A stretch of 64,000 nt of DNA from Candidatus Methanohalarchaeum thermophilum (GTDB lineage Archaea; Halobacteriota; Methanonatronarchaeia; Methanonatronarchaeales; Methanonatronarchaeaceae). Where the stretch lies: positions 1 to 64,000 of the forward strand of contig MSDW01000001.1 of the NCBI GenBank assembly GCA_001914405.1, written 5' to 3'. The position numbers were made by a program, and so were the translations under genes. Positions 35,769 through 45,993 of this stretch are shown piece after piece. The first letter of the stretch is position 1, and each line of letters begins with the position of its first letter. Below the pieces are notes generated by a model. It did no database searches. It worked only from the letters and a program-made list of their open reading frames with translations, and was not told the DNA's origin.

Positions 35769-37077
35769 CCAATAGATCTTCTACATATGTGTATGGAGCT
35801 CCATCTGAAACTGGAACCAGTTGCCCTCCTTTTCCACATCGACCTGGAGAGAACTCTTTTTCTTTTCCTAGGCCCTTGATGTTTTTCAATACTTCTAGCG
35901 TTTTACCTGATAGAGAAACATCTTTCACTTGGTCTTTTTTCTCGCCATCCTTGATTAAATATCCATCTTCGGCGTTGAACTGGAAGGTTCCTTCTCCAGT
36001 AGAAACCTGTCCTCCTCTGGATCCTGTTAGGAGTATTCCTTCTTGTATTTCCTCGATCATTTCTTCTAGAGACCAGTTTCCTTCTTCTAGGTATGTGTTA
36101 GTCATTCTTACTTGAGGTGTTGAAGAAAAAGATTCGCTTCTAGAATTAGGAGTGACCCGGCCTTCATTGGTTTTTGCGGTTTCTCTAGAGTTCAAGTATC
36201 CTAAGAGTTTTCCACTTTCAACTAATTTAGTTTCTTGAGCTCTGATACCCTCCCAGTCAAATGGTATGCTACCGTATTTGCCCTTTAGAGAAGGATTATC
36301 TTTTATATTTACCTTTTCGTTCCCTATTTTTTCTCCTACTTTTCCTTTTAGTATTGAGTTGTCTTTAGAAACTATGTCTCCTTCTGTTGCGTGTCCTACT
36401 GCTTCGTGCACGAAGACTCCTGCTAGTTCTGGGCCCATAATAGCGGGCATCTTTCCTGAAGGAGGTCTCTTTGCGTCTAAGAGGTCTATTGCTTTTTCTC
36501 CCATCTGTTTGGATTTATCATAGATATCGTTTTCTTTGAATATTTCGAAGCCTTTAGTGCCATAGACCCTGGTGCTTGCTGTTTGTATCTCGTTTCCTTC
36601 TTTTGCTATAGCTTTTCCGCTTAGTCCGGTTCTATTTAATTTGTATCTGCCAAGTGAGCCTTCAGAGTTTTCGTAGTTAAAAACCAGTTGTTGATCACTG
36701 TATTGGAATTTGGTGCTTTTTATCTTTTTTTGGTTTGCTTTATTGTAGCAGTCTTTCAATAAATCTATTTTTTCAGAAATAGGGATTTCTTTTGGGTTTT
36801 TATTAGGTTTTAGGTTTATTTCTTTGTTTAATTTTTTGGTTTCTGCTAGTTGTTGTTTTTCATTTGAGTTATTTTGTCTTGCTGATTTTTTAGCTCTTTT
36901 AAGTGTTTCTTCTTTATTCATAGAGGTTGTTGAGGCAAAACCCCATCTTTGGTTTACAAGTGCTCTTGCATAGAAGCCATCTACGCTTGTTGATGTTACC
37001 TCATCTACTTCTCCATCTTCTAGAGTTATTGTATTCCCATCACTATTTACTTCTATTATCTCATAGAAATCAGTCAT
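35746..37077 (-). CDS. tldD: TldD zinc metalloprotease subunit
   Basis: The 443-residue protein has the catalytic motif HEAVGHATEGD (H224, E225, H229) and the likely third ligand Cys in FSPGRCGKGGQ near the C-terminus, followed by VSDGAPYTYVEDLLVGGG. It is the catalytic half of TldD-TldE. It begins 15 nt after the lonB stop, so lonB-tldD-tldE form one protease operon. Confidence 0.92.
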   Translation of the reverse strand: MTDFYEIIEVNSDGNTITLEDGEVDEVTSTSVDGFYARALVNQRWGFASTTSMNKEETLKRAKKSARQNNSNEKQQLAETKKLNKEINLKPNKNPKEIPISEKIDLLKDCYNKANQKKIKSTKFQYSDQQLVFNYENSEGSLGRYKLNRTGLSGKAIAKEGNEIQTASTRVYGTKGFEIFKENDIYDKSKQMGEKAIDLLDAKRPPSGKMPAIMGPELAGVFVHEAVGHATEGDIVSKDNSILKGKVGEKIGNEKVNIKDNPSLKGKYGSIPFDWEGIRAQETKLVESGKLLGYLNSRETAKTNEGRVTPNSRSESFSSTPQVRMTNTYLEEGNWSLEEMIEEIQEGILLTGSRGGQVSTGEGTFQFNAEDGYLIKDGEKKDQVKDVSLSGKTLEVLKNIKGLGKEKEFSPGRCGKGGQLVPVSDGAPYTYVEDLLVGGGSDF

Positions 37078-37092
37078 TTATGTTCAACTCTT

Positions 37093-39018
37093 TTAGTTTG
37101 GTGATGGGTTGTCTTTTGACTTTGAGATTGACATTGAGGTTACGCTGTCTTTTGCTCCAAATGCCATTTCTCTTAGGTTTTCGAGGAAACCTTCTTTGTG
37201 TTTTCCTTTTAATGCTACTTCCAGGACTTCTCTTATATTTCCAACGGGTATTATTTCTATTTTGTCTTTGTATTTGTCTTCTATAAGTACGTCGTCTTTG
37301 TTTGCTCTAGGGATAAGTACTTTATTGAGTCCAGCTTCTGCTGCTGCTTCTATCTTTGAAGTTACTCCTCCTACTGGTAGTACTTCTCCTCTTACGCTTA
37401 GTGAACCTGTCATAGCTAGGTCCTGTTTGATTGGTATATTCTCTAAAGCACTAATTACAGAGGTTGCAACGCTGATTGAAGCTGAATCTCCTTCTACTCC
37501 TTCATAGGTACCTACGAACTGGATGTGTACATCGTGATCTGACATGTCTTGGCCGCTGTATTTTTTAATTATTGCTGAGACATTTTGAACGGCCTCTTGA
37601 GCTATTTCCTGTAGTTTACCTGTTGCTATTACCTGTCCCTCTTCTTTTGATTGTGCTGGTGTTACTTCCGCGACTATTGGAAGAACTATACCTGAATCGT
37701 CTCCCATTACGGCTAATCCGTTCACTCTTCCTACGCTTTCGCCTTCGCTTTCAAACATGCGGTATTCTTTTCTCTTTTCTATGTATTTGTCTGCAACCTG
37801 TTGCTCAAGGGTTCTTGAAACTCTTTTAGCTTCTATTATATCTTCTTTTTCGACAAGATCTTTTCCTCTCGCCCTTGCTACATCTCCCGCCACTCTGATA
37901 AGGCCTCCAAGTTCTCTAATTTTTAATGTTAATTTATCTTTACTACCTGATCTTCGATTTGCTTCAAGTATTACTTCTCCAACTGCCTCTCGATTAAAAT
38001 GAGGGATTTTTCCATCTTTTTCTACCTCTTGAGCTGTTACTCTTACTAGTTTTCTTCTATTTTCTGGAGTGTCCTCCATTGTATCATTCATGTAGACTTC
38101 GTAGCCGTATCCCCGGATCCTTGACCTTAATGCAGGGTGCATTCCCTTAAGTGCATCTAGGTTACCAGCTGCGACCATAACAAAGTCTGTTGGAACGGGT
38201 TTTGTATTGACCATAGCACCGCTGCTTCTTTCCGACTGTCCTTTAATTGAAAATTTACCCTCTTGCATCGCGGATAAAAGTTGCTGTTGGCTCTCAATCC
38301 TTAACGTGTTTATCTCATCTATGAAAAGAACTCCCTTATTGGCTTTATGTATTGCACCTGCTTCGACTCTTTCGTGTGCTGGAGTCCCTAGGCCCCCTGA
38401 TTGGAATGGATCGTGTCTTACATCACCTAATAGTGCTCCAGAATGAGATCCTGTTGCATCTATAAATGGTGCCGTTTCCTTTTGTTGATTATTAATCAGT
38501 AACTTTGGCGTCTGTTTTTCGTCTTGAGGACCAACATACTTAGAAGCAAAGAAAATTACTGCAGCAGCTATTACTGATAGAAAAAGCCCTGAAGTCTCTT
38601 GAGTCTGGAAATAAGAAACAACTCCAAATCCTAATATAGCCAATATAATTAACAGTAAAACGGCGTTCCTAGTTTTTGATCTTCTTTCAGCCTCTTCCTT
38701 ATGTCTATCAACTATCTGTTTACCTTTACCAGCCGGAACAACCCTCACATCTGGGTTATTTTCATCCTCTGGATTAGGGTAGACAAGCACATCCTGTAAC
38801 TCTTCACTAGGTAAGAGCTCTGACATAGCCTTAGCTAGCATTGATTTACCAGTTCCCGGTGGACCAAGCATTATCACATGTCTTCTCTGTTTAGCAGCTT
38901 TCTTAACTACTTCAACAGCTTGATCTTGGCCAATAACCTGATCAATTAGTTTATCAGGTACTTCTATTTCTTCGGTGGTCTCAAACTCTAATCCACCGAA
39001 GGTCCCTTCCTCAGTCAT
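37093..39018 (-). CDS. lonB: Archaeal LonB membrane protease
   Basis: The 641-residue protein has Walker A GPPGTGKSM (about 52-60), two membrane helices inserted in the AAA+ domain (about 118-136 and 143-162), Walker B VLFIDEIN, and the C-terminal peptidase with Ser in EGDSASISVA and Lys in GGVTSKIEAAAEAG. It is the membrane-bound ATP-dependent protease of Euryarchaeota. It is encoded first in a lonB-tldD-tldE unit. Confidence 0.95.
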   Translation of the reverse strand: MTEEGTFGGLEFETTEEIEVPDKLIDQVIGQDQAVEVVKKAAKQRRHVIMLGPPGTGKSMLAKAMSELLPSEELQDVLVYPNPEDENNPDVRVVPAGKGKQIVDRHKEEAERRSKTRNAVLLLIILAILGFGVVSYFQTQETSGLFLSVIAAAVIFFASKYVGPQDEKQTPKLLINNQQKETAPFIDATGSHSGALLGDVRHDPFQSGGLGTPAHERVEAGAIHKANKGVLFIDEINTLRIESQQQLLSAMQEGKFSIKGQSERSSGAMVNTKPVPTDFVMVAAGNLDALKGMHPALRSRIRGYGYEVYMNDTMEDTPENRRKLVRVTAQEVEKDGKIPHFNREAVGEVILEANRRSGSKDKLTLKIRELGGLIRVAGDVARARGKDLVEKEDIIEAKRVSRTLEQQVADKYIEKRKEYRMFESEGESVGRVNGLAVMGDDSGIVLPIVAEVTPAQSKEEGQVIATGKLQEIAQEAVQNVSAIIKKYSGQDMSDHDVHIQFVGTYEGVEGDSASISVATSVISALENIPIKQDLAMTGSLSVRGEVLPVGGVTSKIEAAAEAGLNKVLIPRANKDDVLIEDKYKDKIEIIPVGNIREVLEVALKGKHKEGFLENLREMAFGAKDSVTSMSISKSKDNPSPN

Positions 39019-39104
39019 CTTTTATCACATATAGATTAAGATTATATACAGTAAGTTGTTGTTGTAAAAAAAACTATATAAAAATTTCAAGATAATTTAG
39101 GCTT

Positions 39105-39719
39105 TTAAATACATAAACCTAACGCTGGTTTTATTAAGACAAAAGAGGATCTAATTCCTCTTTGAACCAGTGTACAGACAATAGCAACTACTATAGCGAA
39201 AAAAGCCATTTTTATTCCTAATATAAGTATATTTCTACCCGAAACCTTAGCTGAAATAGACCCTAAGATAAAAGCCAAAAGAGAAGTAAACCCTATTGCA
39301 AAGTAAACAGCAATATCCGAAGGTAAGAAAAAATAGGGTATAACTGGAATAACAGCCCCTAATACAGTTGCTATTCCATCCATAACACCTTTCTTTTTAA
39401 CCTTCTTATCTGCCATTCTATGCAAAAGAGTATTTTCCAGATCCTCTCTAAGCATTGCATCCTTAATATCTCTCAGATCCTTCAGCATCTCAGACTTTTC
39501 AGCTGACACAGCAGCAAATATATTTGAAAGACCATTAGCCATACCCCCGCTCAAGCCAGCAGCTATAATAATAGAAGATGGAGCATCATATGCCCCTATC
39601 ACAATACCCAAAGTAGATAAAGTACCATCCAATGCTCCCCGCGTTATCGATCCCAAGAATTCAGAAAACCTTGAAGCCAGGTTCAACTTTATTATTCCAC
39701 TCTCCCACAAAAAATACAT
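39105..39719 (-). CDS. VIT1/CCC1 family membrane protein
   Basis: The 204-residue product has about five membrane helices. GALDGTLSTLGIVIGAY, the GLSGGMANGLSNIFAAVSAEKSEM segment and VLGAVIPVIPYFF match the VIT1/CCC1 Fe/Mn transporter family, which moves divalent metal out of the cytoplasm. The cytoplasmic metal-binding loop is short. ATG 39719 starts MYFLWES; an internal start is possible. Confidence 0.8.
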   Translation of the reverse strand: MYFLWESGIIKLNLASRFSEFLGSITRGALDGTLSTLGIVIGAYDAPSSIIIAAGLSGGMANGLSNIFAAVSAEKSEMLKDLRDIKDAMLREDLENTLLHRMADKKVKKKGVMDGIATVLGAVIPVIPYFFLPSDIAVYFAIGFTSLLAFILGSISAKVSGRNILILGIKMAFFAIVVAIVCTLVQRGIRSSFVLIKPALGLCI

Positions 39720-40672
39720 ATTTATTTATTTTATCCTAGATCTCAGGTATCTTTGAGAAACCCATTAGTTGGCCTTTTCCAGAAACGAATTTGATCCTAG
39801 TTTTCAATCACTTACTTGATTTTTCTGTCTATCGCTATTTCACTTACCAAATGAAATTATTTTTTTCTTTCTTATCTTTAATTGACTTACATACACTTTC
39901 TATACTCCCTTAGGCCTATGATATTTATTAGAACTTGTTTCTAATAGTTTGATTATTGATTTATTTTGTCTCTTTGAATACTATTTATCTTATTTGTTTC
40001 ATCTCTTATTTATGGTTTATCTATTCATCGGAGAAGACCCTCTTCCTTTCTTTGATAGATAGGGGATGAATCCGATGTTTTTTAAAATAAAAAACTAATA
40101 TTGCGTTAATGGCAGTTGGTTGGTTTGTCTGCCTTCAAACAAAAAGCAATCCCATGCCCTTAAGGCAATGGCTAAATCCTCAGACTCTACATCGAATAGG
40201 TGTATTAGGTAAGTAAGTAAGTATTGGAATAGATAGGTAAGCCCGAAACAGCTTGGGAGTAGGGAGTCTAGTGGTAGGTGTGGAGCAACCAGAGTGAATA
40301 AGAGGAGCTATTGTGTAGCTAATATATGGCGTAGTTGCCTAATCCAATTCTTCCTCAAAGCAATAGTTCCCTATTGACGGTGTGAATGAGACAAGCACCG
40401 TGGAAAACAAACTCCATTTAGGATAAGGCTTACATGGAAGCCCTCTTCCTCACCGAACAGATGTGAGGTTAGGCAGGGGTCACTTCACAGTTTGTGAAAA
40501 TCAATCTTATTTAATGCTATCCATTTTCTTTATTTTCTGAGTTATTTAATATTTTAATATAAAAATGCATGTAAACAATGTTAATTTTTCTTTTTTTATC
40601 CAATATGTGAACTGGGGTCGGCGAATCTTTATAAACCTCCACTTTTAAATGACTTATAAAAGAGTGATATTT
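39720..40672. other. Intergenic region with transposon relic, before tbp
   Basis: This 953-nt gap contains T-rich unassigned DNA (39730-40010), non-autonomous element copy B (40017-40488) and the tbp promoter region (about 40500-40672). A TATA-like TTTATAAACC lies at 40628-40637 and TATAAAAG at 40654-40661, the latter about 12 nt from the preferred start. Confidence 0.6.
40017..40488 (+). mobile_element. Non-autonomous IS200/IS605-like element (copy B)
   Basis: The left end TTATCTATTCATCGGAGAAG is followed by an inner palindrome; the right end is CCTCTTCCTCACCG...GGCAGGGGTCACTTCAC. The core 40105-40430 is non-coding but closely similar to the core of copy A on the opposite strand, for example CAATCCCATGCCCTT, ACATCGAATAGGTGTATTAG, GTGTGGAGCAACC, TAGCTAATATATGG and ACCGTGGAAAACAAACTCC. 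It carries no intact protein gene. Confidence 0.75.
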
Positions 40673-41221
40673 ATGGATCCAGAGATTAAGATTGAAAATG
40701 TTGTTGCATCGGCTTCCTTTGATCAAGAGTTAGATCTAGAAGAGATATATGAAAGGTTTGAAGATGCTGAATATAACCAGGAGAAGTTTCCAGGAGTTGT
40801 TTATAGGTTAACTGAGCCTAAAACTGCTGCATTAATATTTTCCTCAGGTAAACTAGTCTGTACTGGAGCAAAAAATGTCGATGATGTCGAGGTTGCAGTA
40901 GACAAGGTCATCAATAAACTTCGGGAAGCAGGTATAGAGATAAAAGAAAAACCCAAAACTGTTGTTCAAAACATAGTGGCTTCTGCAGATCTAGATCATC
41001 CACTAAATCTAAATTCCATTGCTATTGGTTTTGGATTAGAAAGCGTAGAATATGAACCGGAACAATTCCCAGGACTCGTTTACAGGCTTGATGAACCGAA
41101 TGTAGTGTTATTACTTTTTGGTAGTGGAAAAATAGTCTGTACTGGTGGTAAGAGACCTGAAGACTGTGAAAAAGGAGTTAAAAAAGTAAAACAGGAATTA
41201 AAGGATCTTGGTTTGCTTTAA
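40673..41221 (+). CDS. tbp: TATA-box-binding protein
   Basis: The 182-residue TBP has two direct repeats of about 90 residues: [19 protein letters not shown]...FPGVVYRL...[12 protein letters not shown] and [21 protein letters not shown]...FPGLVYRL...[12 protein letters not shown]. It recruits RNA polymerase with TFB. The frame continues upstream to 40649, but ATG 40673 matches the family start ([11 protein letters not shown]). Confidence 0.97.
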   Translation: MDPEIKIENVVASASFDQELDLEEIYERFEDAEYNQEKFPGVVYRLTEPKTAALIFSSGKLVCTGAKNVDDVEVAVDKVINKLREAGIEIKEKPKTVVQNIVASADLDHPLNLNSIAIGFGLESVEYEPEQFPGLVYRLDEPNVVLLLFGSGKIVCTGGKRPEDCEKGVKKVKQELKDLGLL

Positions 41222-41231
41222 TTGATTTAGT

Positions 41232-44012
41232 TCATTTTTGGTCACTGGAGTTTAGTGATTCGCTAACTAAATCGGAAAAACCCAAAACTGCTTTTTTCTT
41301 TTTTTCCGCTGGAATCTTACCCTGAGCTAGTGACTTATCTCCTCCGCCGCCACCACCGATCTCCTTAGTTATTTCTTTAATAATTTGATTTGCATTTATA
41401 CCTTCTCTAATTGCTTTATCTCCTACCGAGACTATTATCTCCCCTCTGCCACTAACCAGTAAACCTATTATGTCTTCTTCTTTTAGCTGATTTGCCGTTT
41501 TTCTCAAGCCTTCCATATCTGAGTCATCTAAAATCTCATTGTAGACTCTGAATCCGTTTAATTCATTTGATTCTCTTAAAATATTTTTTTCTCTCATTAA
41601 AGCTATTTTATCCTTTAGGTCGGAGATTTTCTTTCCTCTATCCTTCCATTCCTCAAAAAATCTTTCCGAGGTTTCAGGCAACTCTTGAGGCGGAACCGAA
41701 AAGGTTTCTGATGCCTTTCTTATCATTTTATCTCTTTCTTGTATGCTTTCAATTGCTGCAGTACCTGCAGTGTATTTTAATCGAATTACTCCATCCTTTA
41801 CGCTTTCAGTTCCAGTTATTTTTATTGGACCAACATCTCCTGTTGAAGCGCAATGAGTCCCCCCACATGCCTGAACGCTCCAATTTTCGACTTCAATAAC
41901 TCTTATTTCCTTTGATTCTGGAGCTCCTCCTTGGTATAATACAAACCCATACTCTTCTTCTGCATCGTTCCGATTCATCCATCTTTCCTTAACTTCCCTA
42001 TTATCCATAACTACTTGGTTTGCTCTTTTTTCAATTTCATAAAGTTCTTCTCTTGTAATTGACTTAAAATGAGTTAAATCTAATCTAGCTTCGTCTTCAC
42101 TTAATTGAGAACCAGCTTGCCAGATATGATCGCCTAAAATGTTTCTACATGCTTCTAATATTATATGAGTTGCTGTATGATGTCTTTTATGTGCCTTTCT
42201 TCTTTCTTCATCCACATTACCTGTTACTACATCTCCTTTTTTAATTTCATCAGTTTCCTCTAAATAATGAACTATTACCCCATTGACTTTCTTTACATCC
42301 TTAATATCCAATATCTTGTCTCCTGTATCTAGGTTACCTGTGTCCGATGGCTGGCCTCCTCCTTCCGGATAGAATAAGGTCTGTTCTAATATTACTTTGT
42401 CTTCAATTACATCTAAGACAACTGATTCGAAACTATAGTCCTCTAGCTGTTTGTAAAACAGTAGATCTGTATTTGGTAGTTCTTTAAGTCTTTCAATCGT
42501 TTCATCGGTCTTTTCTTCATCTTCATTTTCCGGTGACTCGTGTTTTTTAGCCACTCTTGCATAAAAATCATCCGGTAATTCTGTTTCCACACCATATTCA
42601 CTTGCAACTTCTTTCGTTACTTCAGGTGGTATACCATGCGTATCGTATAGATCTACAACCGAATCCAATGGAATAGTTCCTGAATTATCTTTATAGTGAT
42701 TCGCAGTTTTAGAAACCAGTTTTCTTCCTTTACTTAGGGTTTCTTTAAATCTATCCTCTTCTAAATCAGTAATTTCATCGATCTTAGATTTTTTATCTTT
42801 AAATTCAGGGAAACTTTCCTTCATTCTATCTAAGTGTAGATTAACTATTTCTGATAAAGGTGCATTAATTCCAAGTGAATCCATCATCCTAAGCGCTTTT
42901 CTGATCACTAAACGAACGAGATATCCAGCTTCAGTATTAGATGGTACTATTCCATCTCCCAACATTAGCGCAATAGTTCTTGCATGATCTGTAATTGCGT
43001 AGGCATCTTCAACGGGCTCCATCATCTCTCTTAACTTATCAGTATCCATGTTCATACGATCTGAGACCTTTTTACGGATCTTATGTAAATCGGTTGAGGT
43101 ATCAACATCCATATAGCCAGATAACTTAGCGTGCTCAGATAAAACCTCTCTATACTCTGGTTCTTCTATTTTATGTTCTAATTCAGCTAATTCCATCACT
43201 TCATCTACTACATCACCATAAATCGCGTCATAGACTGTTGGAGTTCCTTTTGAAGCCCAAACAAATCTTTCAAGCCCATAACCTGTATCTACTATCTTCG
43301 AATCCATCTTCGAGTAATTTTCACCCTTTATATTATATTCACCATTCTTATCCTGAACCATATTCATAAAAACAAGAGTCGAAAGCTCTAATCCCTTCGT
43401 AAGCACCTCAAAAGCAGGACCAGCATTTCCTCCTCCAGCCCACGGATTTTCCTTATAAATAATTTCATTTTCATCAATCCCTAAATCAGTTAAAAGCTCC
43501 TGACAAAGCTCTACCGTCTTATCCTTCCAGTAAACATGATCTTCATCAAAGTTAAACGCATGATGAGCCATCATTTCAAAACTAGTTAGATGCCTCCCAC
43601 TCTTCCCCACCGAATCTATATCATCCAATCTAATACAGGGCTGAGAAATAACCAATGGATTATATGGAGGAGGAACATTCCCATTCGTTACATGTGGTTG
43701 AAAATCAGCTATAGAAGCTATAGTTAAAAAAATATCATCACGCCACCGAGCTATCACTGGTCTTCTCTTAGCCCTTTCATGCCTTCTATCTTCAAAAAAC
43801 CTCAAAAAATACTCTCTCATACCAGATAAATCAAATTCATCCTCAATAGGAGGATCATCAATAAACCCATAATCATCACAAGGAGGATCACCACATGTCT
43901 TCCTCCCCTCATCTAGAGTCCAAAAATAATATCCACAACTCTCACACTTTTTCCTCAAAAACCCTTGATCTTCCAAATAATCTAACCTATACTCATCCTC
44001 AAGACCCATCAT
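41232..44012 (-). CDS. alaS: Alanyl-tRNA synthetase
   Basis: The 926-residue archaeal-type AlaRS has an N-terminal zinc-like CESCGYYFWT region, the class II catalytic domain (AGGGNAGPAFEVL and GYGLERFVW), the editing domain with HKRHHTATHI and the CGGTHCASTGDVGPI zinc site, and a C-terminal domain ending with the Gly-rich GGGGGGDKSLAQG. The 5' third is G/T-rich on the coding strand and the rest is A/G-rich. Either of two adjacent ATG codons could be the start. Confidence 0.96.
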   Translation of the reverse strand: MMGLEDEYRLDYLEDQGFLRKKCESCGYYFWTLDEGRKTCGDPPCDDYGFIDDPPIEDEFDLSGMREYFLRFFEDRRHERAKRRPVIARWRDDIFLTIASIADFQPHVTNGNVPPPYNPLVISQPCIRLDDIDSVGKSGRHLTSFEMMAHHAFNFDEDHVYWKDKTVELCQELLTDLGIDENEIIYKENPWAGGGNAGPAFEVLTKGLELSTLVFMNMVQDKNGEYNIKGENYSKMDSKIVDTGYGLERFVWASKGTPTVYDAIYGDVVDEVMELAELEHKIEEPEYREVLSEHAKLSGYMDVDTSTDLHKIRKKVSDRMNMDTDKLREMMEPVEDAYAITDHARTIALMLGDGIVPSNTEAGYLVRLVIRKALRMMDSLGINAPLSEIVNLHLDRMKESFPEFKDKKSKIDEITDLEEDRFKETLSKGRKLVSKTANHYKDNSGTIPLDSVVDLYDTHGIPPEVTKEVASEYGVETELPDDFYARVAKKHESPENEDEEKTDETIERLKELPNTDLLFYKQLEDYSFESVVLDVIEDKVILEQTLFYPEGGGQPSDTGNLDTGDKILDIKDVKKVNGVIVHYLEETDEIKKGDVVTGNVDEERRKAHKRHHTATHIILEACRNILGDHIWQAGSQLSEDEARLDLTHFKSITREELYEIEKRANQVVMDNREVKERWMNRNDAEEEYGFVLYQGGAPESKEIRVIEVENWSVQACGGTHCASTGDVGPIKITGTESVKDGVIRLKYTAGTAAIESIQERDKMIRKASETFSVPPQELPETSERFFEEWKDRGKKISDLKDKIALMREKNILRESNELNGFRVYNEILDDSDMEGLRKTANQLKEEDIIGLLVSGRGEIIVSVGDKAIREGINANQIIKEITKEIGGGGGGDKSLAQGKIPAEKKKKAVLGFSDLVSESLNSSDQK

Positions 44013-44138
44013 GATGACCTCTAACTTTAAATTTTCAATGCCCTATATTGTTTTTACCCTTCATTATCCCTCAAAACAGGAAAAACAAAAACCTATCTAA
44101 AACTTTAAATTTTCAATTTTTATTATCTTTTGTGGGTT

Positions 44139-44632
44139 TTGCAAGAGAGCAACATAGACCCCCTTCTTTAGGCTAGGGATACACGGACTTCTCCTTTTAC
44201 ACTTATAGTTAGACAAAAACCTAATCCATTTAGGACACAGAGGTGAATACCACAACTCTTAACTCTCTCAACCCAACTTAACCCTGCGGGTCCACAACAA
44301 GCATTAGAACAAAACCTCACCCAAGCCCCCAAACCCAAAAATGAAAGCACTCAGTATAGAACCAACGAAGACTGAACCCTCCCACCATAATATAAACAGA
44401 AAGCTCCCGTGACAAAGCCCTCCAGTCTCCTCTGAACTTTCCCCTAGCAAACAAGATCTAAGCTGAGGAAATAGAACCCCTAGCAAGGACCCAACCACTC
44501 CCTACCAAATCTTTGGTTTCATGATAGGTAAGAAGCCGCCAATATGAAGCAGGAACCTCAAAACCCAAAACTCAAAACTTCAGAGGAGCCCCGCCATTCA
44601 TGGCGGAAAAGATGGCACCGCCATAAAATAGC
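44139..44632 (+). mobile_element. IS605-like relic with ends unlike the tnpB element
   Basis: It starts GCAAGAGAGCAACATAGACC with a CTTTAGGCTAGGGATACACGG hairpin and ends near GAGGAGCCCCGCCATTCATGG hairpin AAAAGATGG. Both ends resemble those of the next element (44690), and the right end has the hairpin-plus-GGAAGC/GGAGCC form common in IS200/IS605 right ends. The internal sequence has no intact frame. Confidence 0.55.
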
Positions 44633-44689
44633 TTTTTAATTGCGCTTAGAAACATCTCCAATTAATAAACTTTAACTTTTATGATAGTT

Positions 44690-45105
44690 TGAGAGAGCAG
44701 CATAGTCCCCATCCCTTTAGGGCGGGGATACACGGACTCTCTCATTCATAATACTTTATAGGTAAGAGACCAATAGTATTATTGTCAGGTTCACGGTAAG
44801 CTCCAAGTTCCCAAGCTGGATGGGAGCGTTAGGGCGGTGAGGGACTGAATCCTCCACCGAACAATTTCAAGCCTCTACTGTGAACGAGGAGTCCTCTGTG
44901 GCAGGGCAGGGCTCAGAAGCCACTACCGTTGACCCAACCTCTGTGCCTTTTGGCAAAAAGCTGGTGAGGTAGGTAGGTAACCGTCAACAATGGCTATGAA
45001 GAGGACGTTCCTCTTCATGCCAATTCCATCGGTACCCCGAAACCAGATGACACGGGTGAATGGATGGAAGCTCCGCCCTTTAGGACGGAGAAAATGTTAC
45101 GTTAA
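44690..45105 (+). mobile_element. IS605-like relic, tandem to the previous one
   Basis: The left end GAGAGAGCAGCATAGTCCCC with CCCTTTAGGGCGGGG hairpin and ATACACGGACTCTCTC matches the relic at 44139. The right end is GGAAGCTCCGCCCTTTAGGACGGAG, a classic IS605 hairpin. A short frame before it (DVPLHANSIGTPKPDDTGEWMEAPPF) looks like a TnpB C-terminal tail. The rest is non-coding. Confidence 0.6.
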
Positions 45106-45157
45106 GGCATTACCTCTATATGTATCTTGAAATGTAGCTTGGAAGGTAAAATGAACT

Positions 45158-45502
45158 ATGAACCTGAAAGATCTGATAGCAACAGTCATGAGTAACCATG
45201 AACATTTAACTGGTAGTGAATGGATGATTTTAAATACGCTTTATTCGGGCAAAAAAAATTTTGGGGAGATAGTAGATGAAACAGGGTACAGTAAGACAGT
45301 TGTAAGTACGGCAATAAGAAAACTTGAAAACAAGAGTAACATAAAAAAAGGAAAAAAAGAAGCTGATAAGAGGATTAAAATATACAAAATTACAGAAAAA
45401 GGAAAAAAAGCACATGATAAAGTAAAGGAAGATATCATTAAAGACTTAAGCGATGACCTTACAGAAATAAAGAAAAAACTAAACAAAATGACTGAAAAAT
45501 AA
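45158..45502 (+). CDS. MarR-like winged-helix regulator
   Basis: The 114-residue protein has a winged helix (LTGSEWMILNTLYSG, FGEIVDETGYSKTVVSTAIRKLE, wing GKKEADKRIKIYKITEKG) and a basic C-terminal helix. It is a paralogue of the regulator at 15393. It stands alone between transposon relics, so its target is not evident. Confidence 0.8.
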   Translation: MNLKDLIATVMSNHEHLTGSEWMILNTLYSGKKNFGEIVDETGYSKTVVSTAIRKLENKSNIKKGKKEADKRIKIYKITEKGKKAHDKVKEDIIKDLSDDLTEIKKKLNKMTEK

Positions 45503-45616
45503 ATTAGAAGCGCATAACATGCTTTTAGATTTCCCCTATCTACCCCTAAATAAAGTTAAATATTCCTAAACTACCTTAATCGGTTTTCTTTCATAAGAAA
45601 AAGCACTAAAACAAAA

Positions 45617-45681
45617 GCGTGACCTCATTACCTACCTAAATCAGGGATTTAGAAAGTAGACTTCTTGGCACAGAAGTTAAA
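45617..45681 (-). repeat. IS605-type end palindrome
   Basis: GCGTGACCTCATTACCTACC, inner CTAAATCAGGGATTTAG, then CTTCTTGGCACAGAAGTTAA fits the family consensus, with TTAAC as outer flank on the minus strand. Confidence 0.65.
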
Positions 45682-45930
45682 ATAAATGTATTTGAGTTTC
45701 GAATTTTTACCGAGGATTCTTTATAGCTAGATCAACAAGGATTGAGTTGAAAATTCTTTTATTTTATCTTTTCTTTCTTCTAAGTTGATGAAGAAGAATA
45801 CTTTTCTAACCTCTCAATTAGATAAGTGGTATTTACTGGTCTATGTGGAAAAACTTAATTGGTTTATAACAAAAAAATCTATTTAATTAGCAAGAGAGAG
45901 TAGGTTTCCTCCCTGCCCTCTAAAGTATTA

Positions 45931-45993
45931 GTGATCTACTCCCTTACCAAAATCAAAGATCTTGGGAGGGGTCTTCTCAACCACTAAGGTCCT
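45931..45993 (-). repeat. IS605-type end palindrome
   Basis: ATCTACTCCCTTACCAAAAT, inner CAAAGATCTTGGGAGGGG and TCTTCTCAACCACTAAGG follow the consensus; the outer TTATC flank has drifted to GGTCC. Confidence 0.6.

Larger units (their letters stand above)
44013..45157. other. Intergenic region of transposon relics
   Basis: This 1.15-kb gap holds two tandem degraded elements with common ends (44139-44632 and 44690-45105) and the short leader of the MarR-like gene at 45158. The minus-strand frames at 44168-44498 are in this relic and are not supported as genes. Confidence 0.6.

Noticed and set aside
44168-44498. Short minus-strand frames in the 44-kb relic
   Set aside because: They are rich in Cys, Gly, Leu and Val with no domain pattern and lie within degraded transposon DNA.
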